Shown here piece after piece: positions 22,394-34,391 of a stretch of DNA of 64,000 nucleotides. Within the stretch, counting starts at the first letter, position 1; each line of letters starts with the position of its first letter. The notes below the pieces were generated by a model, which worked only from the letters and a program-made list of their open reading frames with translations, did no database searches and was not told where the DNA came from. Source of the DNA: Cladosporium sp. IMV 00045 (lineage: Eukaryota > Ascomycota > Dothideomycetes > Cladosporiales > Cladosporiaceae); the NCBI GenBank assembly GCA_001931905.2, contig MSJI02000499.1, positions 62,001-126,000 of the forward strand, read 5' to 3'. Made by a program: the position numbers and the translations under genes.

Positions 22394-23207
22394 TTCTTCA
22401 CCAACGTGATGAGCTTCATTTCCTTTTGCTTTTTGCTGCCCTGGATCTCGACTGCTTGTCGGTGCTTCTCCAGGCGTTTAGAGGACAGAGCAGCAGAAGG
22501 GTCCACGCCTTCGATCCCTTCTCCGCAGAATTCATCTTGAATCGTTTGAAAGCAAGACCATCGTGGGGTTGTAAGATCCCCAGGATTATATTGAAACTTG
22601 TTGTACTGGCTTGTTGTATGCTCGCCCAAGTCCATATCATAGCGAAACGGAGGATTTCCATCGACTGCTCACAGGAGACGTACTCTTGACAGCGATTCCG
22701 GTCCAACAAATCGATGAATGGAAGTCGAATTCGACGCGTGTGAACAAAGTGCATTCAAAATCCAGAAGCTAGCATCTTGTGTGTGCCATTGCCATTGCCT
22801 CACCGTAGATATCAAATTCATTCCCTTCTCTCGATCGTGAAAGTCTCGATCCCCGGATCTCACTAGGCCAGTCAAATCAACCAACACGGCCTTCTTGAGA
22901 AGAGCTAGATGCTCAAGCGTTGTGGTCCCGGGTAAACAAGCTACTCCGAATAACAGTACGTGACAAAAACACTCGAGACTGATAGCCTCGAGATCCTCAA
23001 CGAACGAACATGGCACCCACGACTCGCACCAGGGACTTGACCAAATCGTGCTCGCTCCAATCGAAGGCCAGATAGATGAAGAGACGATTCACACACAACT
23101 AAGGCTGTATTGACGACCCAGACACACCAGTCGAGTAATTCACTGCTCGATTGATCGACAGACAGCTTGCTCATCTGGTCTTCAATCATGGTCTTCATTC
23201 ATTTAAA
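22394..23207. other. Intergenic region downstream of tRNA pair
   Basis: About 800 bases. Overlapping minus-strand frames at 22213-22754 read through the tRNAs and are artefacts. No other gene was seen. Confidence 0.35.
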
Positions 23208-23262
23208 GCAAGTCACATGCTCTGAAGCAAATCACATGCTCTGAAGCAGTTCACATGCTGCA
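23208..23262 (+). repeat. 19-bp direct repeat, about 2.9 copies
   Basis: Units begin at 23208, 23227 and 23246. Each has the core TCACATGCT followed by CTGAA in the first two; the third is truncated. Each carries the E-box-like hexamer CACATG. A TATA-like element (CATAAAAGG, 23275-23283) follows 12 bases later, so the repeat sits where upstream activating elements would be for a plus-strand transcript. Confidence 0.75.
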
Positions 23263-23328
23263 GTGCGTCCAGGGCATAAAAGGCCTCTAGATCTTCAAAC
23301 CCTCCTCACCACTAACAACAATTCCCCG

Positions 23329-23515
23329 ATGTACCTTCGTGCGAGGAACACCATATCCGCATTCGACAGGATACTCCAGCCGGAGTACATGGCCGGATTA
23401 GAAAGTTCCCAGTGGTAAGTAGTAAGGGTGAAGTCTCGGAATCATCAGAGGAATGAGCTCAACCAGCACAGGACCTTCCAATGATGTACCTCAGTCTGCA
23501 GCCAATCTTCGATAA
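23329..23515 (+). CDS. Candidate small gene (44 residues, one intron), unproven
   Basis: A short frame starts at ATG 23329 (MYLRARNTISAFDRILQPEY...). It either stops at TAA 23416-23418 (29 residues), or, if the consensus donor GTAAGT at 23415 and the acceptor CAG at 23464-23466 are used, continues to TAA at 23513-23515 (44 residues). A TATA-like box lies 46 bases upstream and the 19-bp repeats lie just before it. Nothing in the peptide is recognisable. It could equally be the untranslated leader of a transcript or chance. Confidence 0.2.
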
Positions 23516-23811
23516 GTGAGGCCAGTCGCTCAATCAAAACAAACCCTGAATGCAAACCTTGACCCATATTCTCAGGTGGCAAGCAAAACCAGCTCGCCGC
23601 AGCACGCGGTAAAGTTCGGCGAAGGGTCTTGACAGGACTTGATGAGATTTGCGCAGAGAGAAAATCTTGGCGAGAGCACGGACCCTCGAAAAAGTTCGCT
23701 CGCCCTACCGACGCTCAGTGTGCGTTCAACTTCAAAACTCCTGCGCCGAGTTGACCGACCTCTTCTCATCCTCCAACCTCACCTCATCACCCCCCATACA
23801 ATCTAATCAAA

Positions 23812-26158
<2,347 letters not shown>

Positions 26159-26452
26159 ATAACTCCCACGGGCGTTTTTGCTTTCCATCATGTTTCACTA
26201 GACTGTTACCAAGGACCAGTCTGAGCAAAAAAGCACTTCGGTTTCGGATGGCCAGGGGTGCATGGACTCTTAACGGTTATGTTCTTTTTTTCAAGCGAGC
26301 ATTACAAGTAGCTGCTTTTCGTTTTCCCACGGCCATGAATAGACAAACGCCGTGTGAGATTGAGATGCCTGTATGAAATGCGTATTGCAAATGACAGTTG
26401 ATTGTCTTTTCTTAATAATTCTTTTGATTTCTCCCTGCTACAAATACAGCTT

Positions 26453-27549
26453 TCTCCGTGGTGGGCGTGATTTTTGGTGTACGGAAGCTGTCGATACTAG
26501 CATGTGTAACGCGGAGATTGAGATAAAGTGAAGATGATCTAGATTGATTTGAACACTCTCTCCGTGGACTATGGTCTTTTCAGTGTGCCAACGCTGATGG
26601 TACTAGCATACAGGGCGCGGAGATATCGCGATATCTGCTTCGGCCTTATCGATTCTTGCATGCTTCCATCACTCTCTCCGTGGCCAATGTGCTTCTGAGT
26701 ATACGGACGCTGATGGTACCAGCACATGTGGCGCGGAGACATCGTGATTTCTACTTTGATTATTCAAAGACTCCGACCGCTCTCTCCGTGGCCAACGTGC
26801 TTTTCAGTATACGAAAGCTGACGATACTAGCATAGAAAGCACGGAGAGACTGGTAAGTTTTGGGCTGATCTCTCCGTAGTCAATTCGATTCTGAGTATAC
26901 GGACGCTGATGATACTAGCATGGGCGGTGCGGAGAGACTGGTATTCTTCATCCCAAACTCTCCGTGGTCAATCTGCATTTGGGTACACGGACGTTAATGA
27001 TACCAGCATAAGAAGCACGGAGAGACCGGTTCTTCTTGCACCAGTCTCTCCGCGGTCAACCTTCATTCAGATGTACTGAAGCTGATGATACCAGCACAAA
27101 TACCTCGGAGATTGCATCGTTTGAGATCATCGATCTCAATGACATGGTGACTCTCTAGTATACCAGTGTTGATGGTATTAGCATGGAGAGTATAGAGATG
27201 CTTAGCTCACATTCTAGCTATCTCCGAGGGATTGATCGTTCCTAAGTATACGAGAGCTAATGATACTACTATAAATACTTCGGAGATCATATCGTTTGAT
27301 ATCGTCGATCTCAGCGGCATGATACCTTCTTAGTACGCCAGCGTGGCTGGTAGTAGCATTCAACAAACGGAGATGCCTTACTCATATTTTGACGATCTCC
27401 GCGGAAGCATTGATAGTTCAGTATATCGAAGTTGAAGGTAGCAGCATGTGGAGTATTGAGATCTTCTGTTCACATCATGACGATCTCCGTGGGATCAACA
27501 TCCTCATGGTGTATCGAAGTGCATGATAGCTGCACGTGAAGCACGGAGA
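26453..27549. repeat. Array A: 12 palindrome-bounded 65-nt units
   Basis: Unit starts: 26453, 26559, 26675, 26783, 26871, 26959, 27047, 27134, 27221, 27309, 27396, 27484. Each unit is 65-66 nt, begins TCTCCGTGG (or variant) and ends with the complement CACGGAGA (or variant), with an internal core close to GCTGATGATACTAGCAT and, in better units, AGTATACG before it, so AGTAT can pair with ATACT inside. Spacing is 106-116 nt for the first three steps, then 87-88 nt. Neighbouring units also face each other through the spacer: between units 6 and 7, CGGAGAGACCGG faces CCAGTCTCTCCG across about 11 nt. Units degrade away from ssb, and weaker relics continue to about 28100. It is not coding and matches no transposon family I know. 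Confidence 0.85.
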
Positions 27550-28946
27550 TTCCAGACTTCCCAGGCAGCCTTCTCGATGGGATCAATAGAATTTCGACCT
27601 ACTGAGGTTGATGATCTTAGCATGTAGAGAGCGAAGACCCTTTACTTGCAATTATAGAATGTCTATAGGATTGATCCGGTCTCAGGAGAAAGGTAGCAGC
27701 ATGCTGGCATCAGAAATCGATTATCCCTGTGGTGCTCTCTATGAAAGGGTCCCAGTTCCAGTATATCGAGATTGATGATACTATCATAAATGCCATGGAG
27801 AAAGCTTGTATCAATCTACCTCTTGGTTTCTCAGGTGGAGGCGATTACGTTGGATAGCTCAATAGCAGGGATGTCGTTTTATGTATTGACGTTGATGATC
27901 TGACCAGGTACAGTATGGAGAAGATCTCGCATTGGCCTCGTTTCTTTGAGATCGAGGCGATAGTCGTGTATTCCTCAGCGGCAAGGATTTCATTCTGGCG
28001 TAATGAACTTGTTGACACTGCCAAGATTGTTTCGGAGAACGGTGCTTTGGAAAACAGGTACCTCAGTTGATGGATAGTCTGATGTTGATGGCACTCGCAT
28101 AACCTGTTTCTGCTATCTGCAGGATGAAAGCACCATTGGAACTTGAAAATTCCCATGTATTGACTGACTTCACATGATATCGATATTGCTGATGCTACTA
28201 TTGGTCAGTCCTGCGAGTAAACGAGATTTCGGGGGTTGACATAACATTACAACAACCGCGTATCTCAACAGCTCACAATTCGAGCCTTATAAGCGATGTT
28301 GATCGTATTATCATCAACATTACAGAGAAGACATGAGTCGAGAGTGATTCAATATTCTCGATCGAGGGCATTTTTCTTGATGGAAGATTGGCTGTCCAAT
28401 GGTCCAAAGTCGATGATATGCAGAAAATGGTACGAGCAAGACATATATTGGTATCCAGATGTCTCATTTGCAACCAATCCTCTTGCGGTGCACTTAGATG
28501 ACTTTGATGTGCAATCGATTTGTCGGGAAGATGACTTCCAACATTGATGCATCGAAGGACAGCATGGCCACTACCGATGTATTGAATGTATTGCCGTCGA
28601 ATTGTACCGCTTGTCATCGTGTTGAAATCCTAAGAATCTGCTTCTTATTATACGAGCACAATACCGCTACATGAAGCAGCTCTATCAGTCGTTCCACCGA
28701 CTTGTCAGACACCTTGAAATCGATTAAAGCGCATAAACGCTATAGAGAGATTCTGGCATCCGACAGCCTTGTCAACGAAGCAGTCGCTCCACACTGAGAA
28801 ACAGGGTTTGGGTTCAGGAAAGCTCTCAATATCAACACCTCCATTAAAGGCGTTTCTAAAAGCGTAACCATGTCCCTCCAAGACCAAACTCCTCACAACC
28901 CAAACCCACCAGAAATCGTCAAACCCCATCACCAAAAAATCCCTCC
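27550..28946. other. Degenerate tail of array A and AT-rich spacer
   Basis: Relics such as TTGATGATCTTAGCATG near 27610 and GATTGATGATACTATCAT near 27770 show the array once extended further. From about 28100 no unit can be followed. No gene was seen on either strand until the rhodanese stop at 28947. Confidence 0.5.
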
Positions 28947-29568
28947 TCACAAAACCCCCATCTCCCTCCAAACTCCCTCCTCAAACCCATCCATGAGCCC
29001 CGTAAACCCAGGTCCCCTCTGAACCCACCCCTTAACGCCCCCCTCCAGCACCATAACCTGCATATCCTCATCGCCCGCGACCTCCCTGACATGCTCAAGG
29101 AACCAACTAGCGCACCGCTGCGCCCTGCCGCCATCGCTCGAAGAGCCGCAGGTGAAAACGACCCATTCCATGTTGGCTTTGTAGGCGAGCTCGTACCTGC
29201 AGACGCACGGGATATGTTAGCATGGTGCCAGTCTGCGCAGCGAAGCGAAGCGCATTGTTGAAGTTTGGAATCACTACTCACAAAATCCCACGATTCCACC
29301 AAAACCCCTGCGCAGGGATGTTCAGGGAGCCGCGAATGCTGCCGCCCGCGTAGTCGGTGCGGCGCACGTCGATGATGAGGAGAGAGGCGATTTTCATGGA
29401 CAGGATCATTTGGGCGCGCTGGGGAGGGAAGTGCGGGATGGGGAGCAGGCGGGGGGCGGGGAAGGAGGCGTGCCAGGGCTTGTCTTCTGAGGTGGACAGT
29501 TGTTGGGGTGGTTGTTGGGTGGTGGTGATGTCCGAGGTGGCGGCCGTGGAGGTGGGTTGGGAGTCCAT
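28947..29568 (-). CDS. Rhodanese-domain phosphatase-like protein, copy A
   Basis: Two exons, complement(28947..29196, 29282..29568), give 178 residues with an 85-nt intron (GTGAGT...CAG). The protein has a low-complexity Thr/Pro/Gln N-terminus (about 35 residues), then a single rhodanese fold: SLLIIDVRRTDYAGGSIRGS, LNIPAQGFWWN, the active-site strand WVVFTCGSSSDGGR, and LEGGVKGWVQRG. This resembles the Cdc25/Acr2/Ibp1-like rhodanese proteins of fungi, which act as phosphatases or arsenate reductases. The loop after Cys has seven residues before Arg instead of the usual five, so the catalytic activity is uncertain. Copy B (37173-37802) has the same structure. Confidence 0.85.
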
Positions 29569-30204
29569 GGTTGTTTGATTTGACTTGGGGGGATTTGCTT
29601 TTTCTCTGTTTTGGGGCTTGAGGGGCGTGGGATATGTGGATGGTCGGGGTAGAGGGAGTTTGCAGAAAAGTTATATTCGATGTCGATGATATGAAGTCCG
29701 GAAACTGTTTCTATACGTCTACGGATTGAGGGGTGAGACAGGTGGGATGAAGTGGGCTACATAAAGTGGAGTCTCGAACTTCTTACTTGGGCTGATGAGC
29801 TTAATAACTTCAATGTTGGACGTGAGAATTGACTTGACTTCGTCTTTGATTTTATGACTCTTCATATTTCTCGATTCGCTTGTCAATTCTGGAGAGATAG
29901 CATATCGACACTGGCTGAAAGTGAGTGAGTCCCAGCGATTTCCGTCCAAGTCAAAAGGGTCGTAGGAATCGCTCGACGAATCTCCCGTCCTTGTTTCAAT
30001 TTCAATATGCTTGGGAGACATGAAGTCGGAAGGATCTTGTCCGGTTTGTTTTGGAAGTCAATTTTCGGTCATTATTTATTAAGACTTTGCATCAGAAGTC
30101 TTGTCATGCTCTATTTTCAAGGCTCTGTTCTTCTTCAACTCCATCCCTTCACTTCAATGCAAGGCTGAGCCCGTCTCTCCATCCGTCTCCCCATCTGCCT
30201 TTCG

Positions 30205-30232
<28 letters not shown>
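29569..30232. other. Intergenic region, rhodanese A promoter and SNX4 A 3' end
   Basis: About 660 bases containing the upstream region of the minus-strand rhodanese gene and the 3' end of minus-strand SNX4. No gene was seen. Confidence 0.4.

Positions 30233-30236
<4 letters not shown>
30205..30236 (+). repeat. TCAA microsatellite, 8 units, overlapping SNX4 A stop codon
   Basis: Eight TCAA units from 30205 to 30236 cover the stop codon of the minus-strand SNX4 gene at 30233-30235. Copy B has four units at 38452-38467. Confidence 0.9.
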
Positions 30237-32164
30237 GCCCCCTCACCCCCTTCCCCACCCTCCTCCGCCGCCTTCTTCTTCTCCCTCCTCTGCACCCCCT
30301 CCAAATCCTTCACAAACTTCTCCCAGATCTGCACATTATTCTCAAAAAACCCCACATTCGCATCCGCCAACCCTTCCAAAGCATCCTTGAACTCCACCGC
30401 CTTGATCCTCTCGAAATCGCTCACTTCCTTGACGACTTCTTCATCGAAAGCCTCGCTCGTCTTCTTCGCGGCCTCGACTTCCGTCTGCAAGCGCTGGATT
30501 TGCACTTCCAGCCTGCGCTGTCTTTCACGCCGGGCCTGTTCGTGGTCCACGCCGCGGACGTCTTCGATTTTCTGGCGCAGAAAGCCGGACGCGCCCATGT
30601 TCCCGCCGTGCGAGGCGAGGGAGTCGCGCTCCTGCGCCGCTTTGGTCAGGTAGTCTGTCAGACCCTCGAAGTCGAGTTGTTTCTGCTCGCGGGTTTTGAG
30701 GAGGGATTTCACGCTGAGGCCGTAGGCTTCCATGTCTTTCAGGCTGCCCAGGTAGTTCTGATCGGTGTGGTCGCGCAGCTCTTTCCAGCCCTCGCTCGTG
30801 TCCTGCAGGCTTGCGGCGAATTTGGTCAACTCGTCCGTGACGCCGGGCTCGAGGGCGGAGAGTTTCTGGAATTGCTGTGCGAGGTCGGCGTAGTCTGTTT
30901 CGAGGTCTGATTCGCGCTTGGCGACGCGCGCGACGGTCTTGCTCACGGTGCCGAGGTCGTCGTCGAGTTTCTTGGCGCGCTCTTCCACTTCGATGAAGCG
31001 CCTGTCGGCTTTGTGGGGCTTGGTGAAGGCGTTGAGGAAGCTGTCGGTCCAGGTCTCGAGCACGCCACCGGAGGTGCCTTCGCTGCTGCTGAGGCCGCGG
31101 GAGGGCCGGCTGCGCATCGTCGCGTTCCAGTCGTTGCTTTCGAGGAAGAGGGCGAGGATCGTGCTGCGGCGGAGGACGGGGTGGAGGGTTAGGCGTTTGA
31201 GGAAGCGGCTGAGGGAGTGCGCGCGGCGGGCGGTGAAGTCGGGGCTGAAGCGGTCTCCGCGTACGTAGGACATGTTGTGCTTGTCGGGTAGAGGGGGGAC
31301 GGCGCATTGGGGGTATTCTTTGACGAGGGTCTTGTAGAGGAAGACGAAGTCGGTGAAGCGGCGGCGGGCGGTCGAGTTGGAGGATTGGAATGATTTGAAG
31401 TCGGTCTGTGATTGTTAGTGGGGGGTGTTATCATGTCTGGGCAAGACTAGACATACGTTTGTGGTTACCAGGTAGGACGTGTATACGTTCTGTGTGCCTT
31501 CACCCTCTTTCTGCGGCTTGGTGACGGTGCATTCGAGCACGCCATGGTCTCCGGGACCAGCTAGATCTTGAGCATCTGCGTTCGGACCGGCTTGAGACCA
31601 TTCTTGATTGCCATAATCGTGTTCGGTGTCCATGGTATGATGGGTGCCTGGTGCGGCGATGCTGTCCGAGTGGGAACTTGCTTGTGAAGGGAATGTATAT
31701 CTGTTCGACTGGCGGATGGGAGTTTGGCGTAGTGCAGTGGGTATATACTGGTATTGACTGGACTCCCTCCCAGCTGGGCCGTCTACCTGGGATGGTGGTG
31801 GAGGATAATCAAGGATGTCGTAGTCGGAATCGCCGGCACTGACAGCCTCGAAGTCGTCGTCGTCGTCGTCGTTGTTGTCGGAGAGGTCGACACTGTCGAG
31901 ACCTGGAGGCGGAGGTCTGAAGATGTTTGGGTGGAGGGGTGTAGGGGTGTTGGTGGCAGTTGGCGGAGTTGCAGTAGTATTGTCGGATTGCTGGTGCCAA
32001 ACGCTGGGAGAGAGCAGTAGTTCGTCATGCTCTGGGGAGCTCGGCGATAGCGTGGAGAGGGCTGGCGCTGGCCTTGCCTCACTTGCCTGTGGTTGGCGCG
32101 CATCAACCGTGCTCGGCGGGCTCTGATTGGTGGTGAGCCGGCGCCGAGAGATGTTCGATTGCAT
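30233..32164 (-). CDS. SNX4: Sorting nexin SNX4/ATG24, copy A
   Basis: Two exons, complement(30233..31405, 31457..32164), give 626 residues; the intron is 51 nt (GTATGT...ACAG). The N-terminal 210 residues are low complexity (Ser/Pro/Thr and an Asp run). A PX domain follows (LECTVTKPQKEGEGTQNVYT, RRRFTDFVFLYKTLVKEYP, PPLPDKHNMSYVRGDRF, RAHSLSRFLKRLTLHPVL), split by the intron, and then a BAR-type coiled-coil region to the end. This is the layout of SNX4/Atg24, a PI3P-binding protein of endosome-to-Golgi recycling and selective autophagy. The C-terminus is acidic and Gly-rich (EEGGEGGEGA). The Asp run is shorter than in copy B. The ATG at 32164 is the first in frame. A TCAA microsatellite overlaps the stop. 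Confidence 0.92.
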
Positions 32165-32775
32165 CGTTTGTTTGTGTTATACTTATACTTTGATCATTTT
32201 TGATGATTAACTTGCCTTTCATAGTTGTAGTATTAGGTGTGTTTTCGCTTTTGTTTAGTAGTGGAAGGCACGATGCAGCGGCGTTAACAACGCAGCAGTC
32301 AATCGACGCTGGCATTCACAGCAGGTGCTTGTGATCGACGTCATCACATGCCCTTCTGCTTCATGTGAGAGACCTCGCTTTTGCTCTACCTGCCACACTT
32401 CATTCTATTCACTTCAACTTTATCCTGTCTCTGGAACCAAAGACACGGCCTCTTATAGGATCAACAAATGCATGTGTTTGTACCAAGGATGTCGCCTAGT
32501 TGAATGACGTATGCATCTACGCACTCCTTCCTATGTAGCGCTACTTCATGCATATCAATACCCATCATTCCACTTGACACCGATCATGCTTAGATCATAC
32601 GATTGAGACTATAGGCCAAGGTTCGTCAACACAGATAGGTGACAGCTCAGATATTGCTTCGTCCGCCTATGTGCATCCATACATCTGCCAACCTTCGCCT
32701 TTCCCTTTCTTGCTCTCCTTACTCTTCATGTTGCCCTCCCATTCGACCTTAATCACCTTCCCACCGCATCCATGC
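32165..32775. other. Intergenic region upstream of SNX4 A
   Basis: About 600 bases between the SNX4 start (minus) and the P450 remnant (plus). It is collinear with 40434-41040. No gene was seen. Confidence 0.4.
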
Positions 32776-33400
32776 CCCCCACGCTCGAACTCATTTGATG
32801 GCACCCACCGGCGGCCAGCATCGTCTTCCTAACATTGATCCTTCGTTTCTGGCAAAAGCTACATTACCATCGCAGTCTCGTCAAAGACCTTCCAGGTCCA
32901 CCACACTCTTGCATCTCCGGATCTCTCGTCAGAATGGACGAAGTCTTCTACAAACAACCATCAAACGCCGCCCCTCAAACACACCCTCTCTTCTTTAAAG
33001 AAAGATACAACCTAGTTGACTGATTCGTCTTCGACACCTGGCCCCTCAGTCCCGCAGCTCTGATCACCCTTTCCCCGGAAACGATGCACGAATTCACCGC
33101 CAAGAAGCAAAACATGCCCAAACATCCGGTCGTCGATGATTTTACAAGAAACTTCGGCGACGAAGGCAATCTCGTCTCCTCTGAAAGCGCCGCGTAGAAA
33201 CGATGGCGATCGGCCCTTTCAATCCAGGTTTCAGCGCCACCTACCTCATGACTCTCGTCCCGGACATCGTCGACCAGGTCTCGATATTCTCGGACATCAT
33301 GCTGTAGCGTGCCAAGAACAACACTCTCTTCCGCATGAAATTCTCCACAACGACACTGACCATAGACATCACTGCAAGAGTCGTCCTGGGATGCATGAAT
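32776..33400 (+). pseudogene. Cytochrome P450 N-terminal remnant, copy A
   Basis: Remains of a fungal P450: the proline-rich hinge after the membrane anchor (HRSLVKDLPGPP), then NAAPQTHPLFFKERYNL, FDTWPLSPAALITLSP, KQNMPKHPVVDDFTRNFG, and a later block with VPDIVDQVSIFSDIM. It is broken by stops at 33021-33023, 33195-33197 and 33305-33307 and by at least one frameshift (the frame changes soon after 33200). Nothing of the I-helix or haem-binding region follows before the gap. Copy B is broken differently, so the breaks are largely independent. Confidence 0.85.
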
Positions 33401-33655
33401 CGAATGAATGGATGTATGATGAAAACTACATGTAGGTGTATAACACTAAATCAATTGCCCCCCAATCTCGGAAACCCAGCTTGCAAATTTCTGGTTGTTG
33501 GTATTGAGTATCGTACATGATCTCGCTTCAATCGTACCATCACATCTCCCACGGACAGGTAGGTAGTGAGTTATTCGTTTCCATCGGAAGCGATTGCCCG
33601 TGTACATTTCGAAACGTCACACAACCAACCAGCATCGGATCTCTCCCGAGTCCCC

Positions 33656-33675
33656 NNNNNNNNNNNNNNNNNNNN
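33656..33675. other. Assembly gap, 20 N
   Basis: Twenty N bases. Copy B of the duplication begins at the first base after them, inside an ssb codon run, so the gap is the junction between the copies. The 255 bases before the gap (33401-33655) align with neither copy by eye. Confidence 1.
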
Positions 33676-34097
33676 ACCGCCACTGAGAAGACCTCTGGCC
33701 GCTCTGCCAACATCACCATCTCCAACTCCGTTGGCAAGCTCTCTTCCTACGAGATCGAGAAGATGGTTGAGGACGCCGAGAAGTTCAAGACCTCCGACGA
33801 GGCTTTCAGCAAGAAGTTCGAGTCCCGCCAGCAGCTCGAGAGCTACATCTCCCGCGTTGAGGAGATCGTCAGCGACCCCGGCATGAGCATGAAGCTCAAG
33901 CGTGGCCAGAAGGAGAAGATCGAGTCCGCCCTCAGCGACGCCATGGCCCAGCTCGAGGTTGAGGACGCCAGCAGCGACGACCTCAAGAAGAAGGAGCTCG
34001 CCCTCAAGCGTGTCGTCACCAAGGTAAGCGATGGTTGAAAGAACTGCATACGAAGAATCTTGACTAACGCAAAATTCAGGCCATGTCCACCAGGTAA
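33676..34097 (+). pseudogene. SSB1: SSB 3' fragment (exons 8-9 only), copy B
   Basis: Encodes the last roughly 120 residues of the SSB Hsp70: the exon 8 part 33676-34023, intron 34024-34079, and exon 9 34080-34097 with stop TAA at 34095-34097. The exon overlap is identical to copy A while the 56-nt intron differs at several positions. The 5' part of the gene is absent left of the gap, so this is either a truncated duplicate or the end of a complete gene lost in the gap. Splice sites are intact. Confidence 0.88.
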
Positions 34098-34391
34098 ACA
34101 ACTCCTACGGGCGGTTTTGCTTTCCATCATGTTTCACTAGACTGTTACCAAGGACCAGTCTGAGCAAAAAAGCACTTCGGTTTCGGATGGCCAGGGGTGC
34201 ATGGACTCTTAACGGTTATGTTCTTTTTTTCAAGCGAGCATTACAAGTAGCTGCTTTTCGTTTTCCCACGGCCATGAATAGACAAACGCCGTGTGAGATT
34301 GAGATGCCTGTATGAAATGCGTATTGCAAATGACAATTTGTCGTCTTCTCTTCAAAGCCCTCTTGATTTGTTCATGCGACAAACACAGCTT

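Noticed and set aside
22213..22635. 140-codon minus-strand frame containing GLEPPTFR-like peptides
   Set aside because: It reads through the reverse strand of the tRNA genes; such peptides are a known artefact of tRNA loci.
26453..27549. CRISPR-like regular spacing of the palindromic units
   Set aside because: Eukaryotic context, 65-nt diverged units rather than short identical repeats, and no cas-like genes.
33517..34038. Open frame crossing the N gap into the ssb fragment
   Set aside because: It joins unrelated sequence to ssb through undetermined bases, so it is not evidence of a fusion gene.
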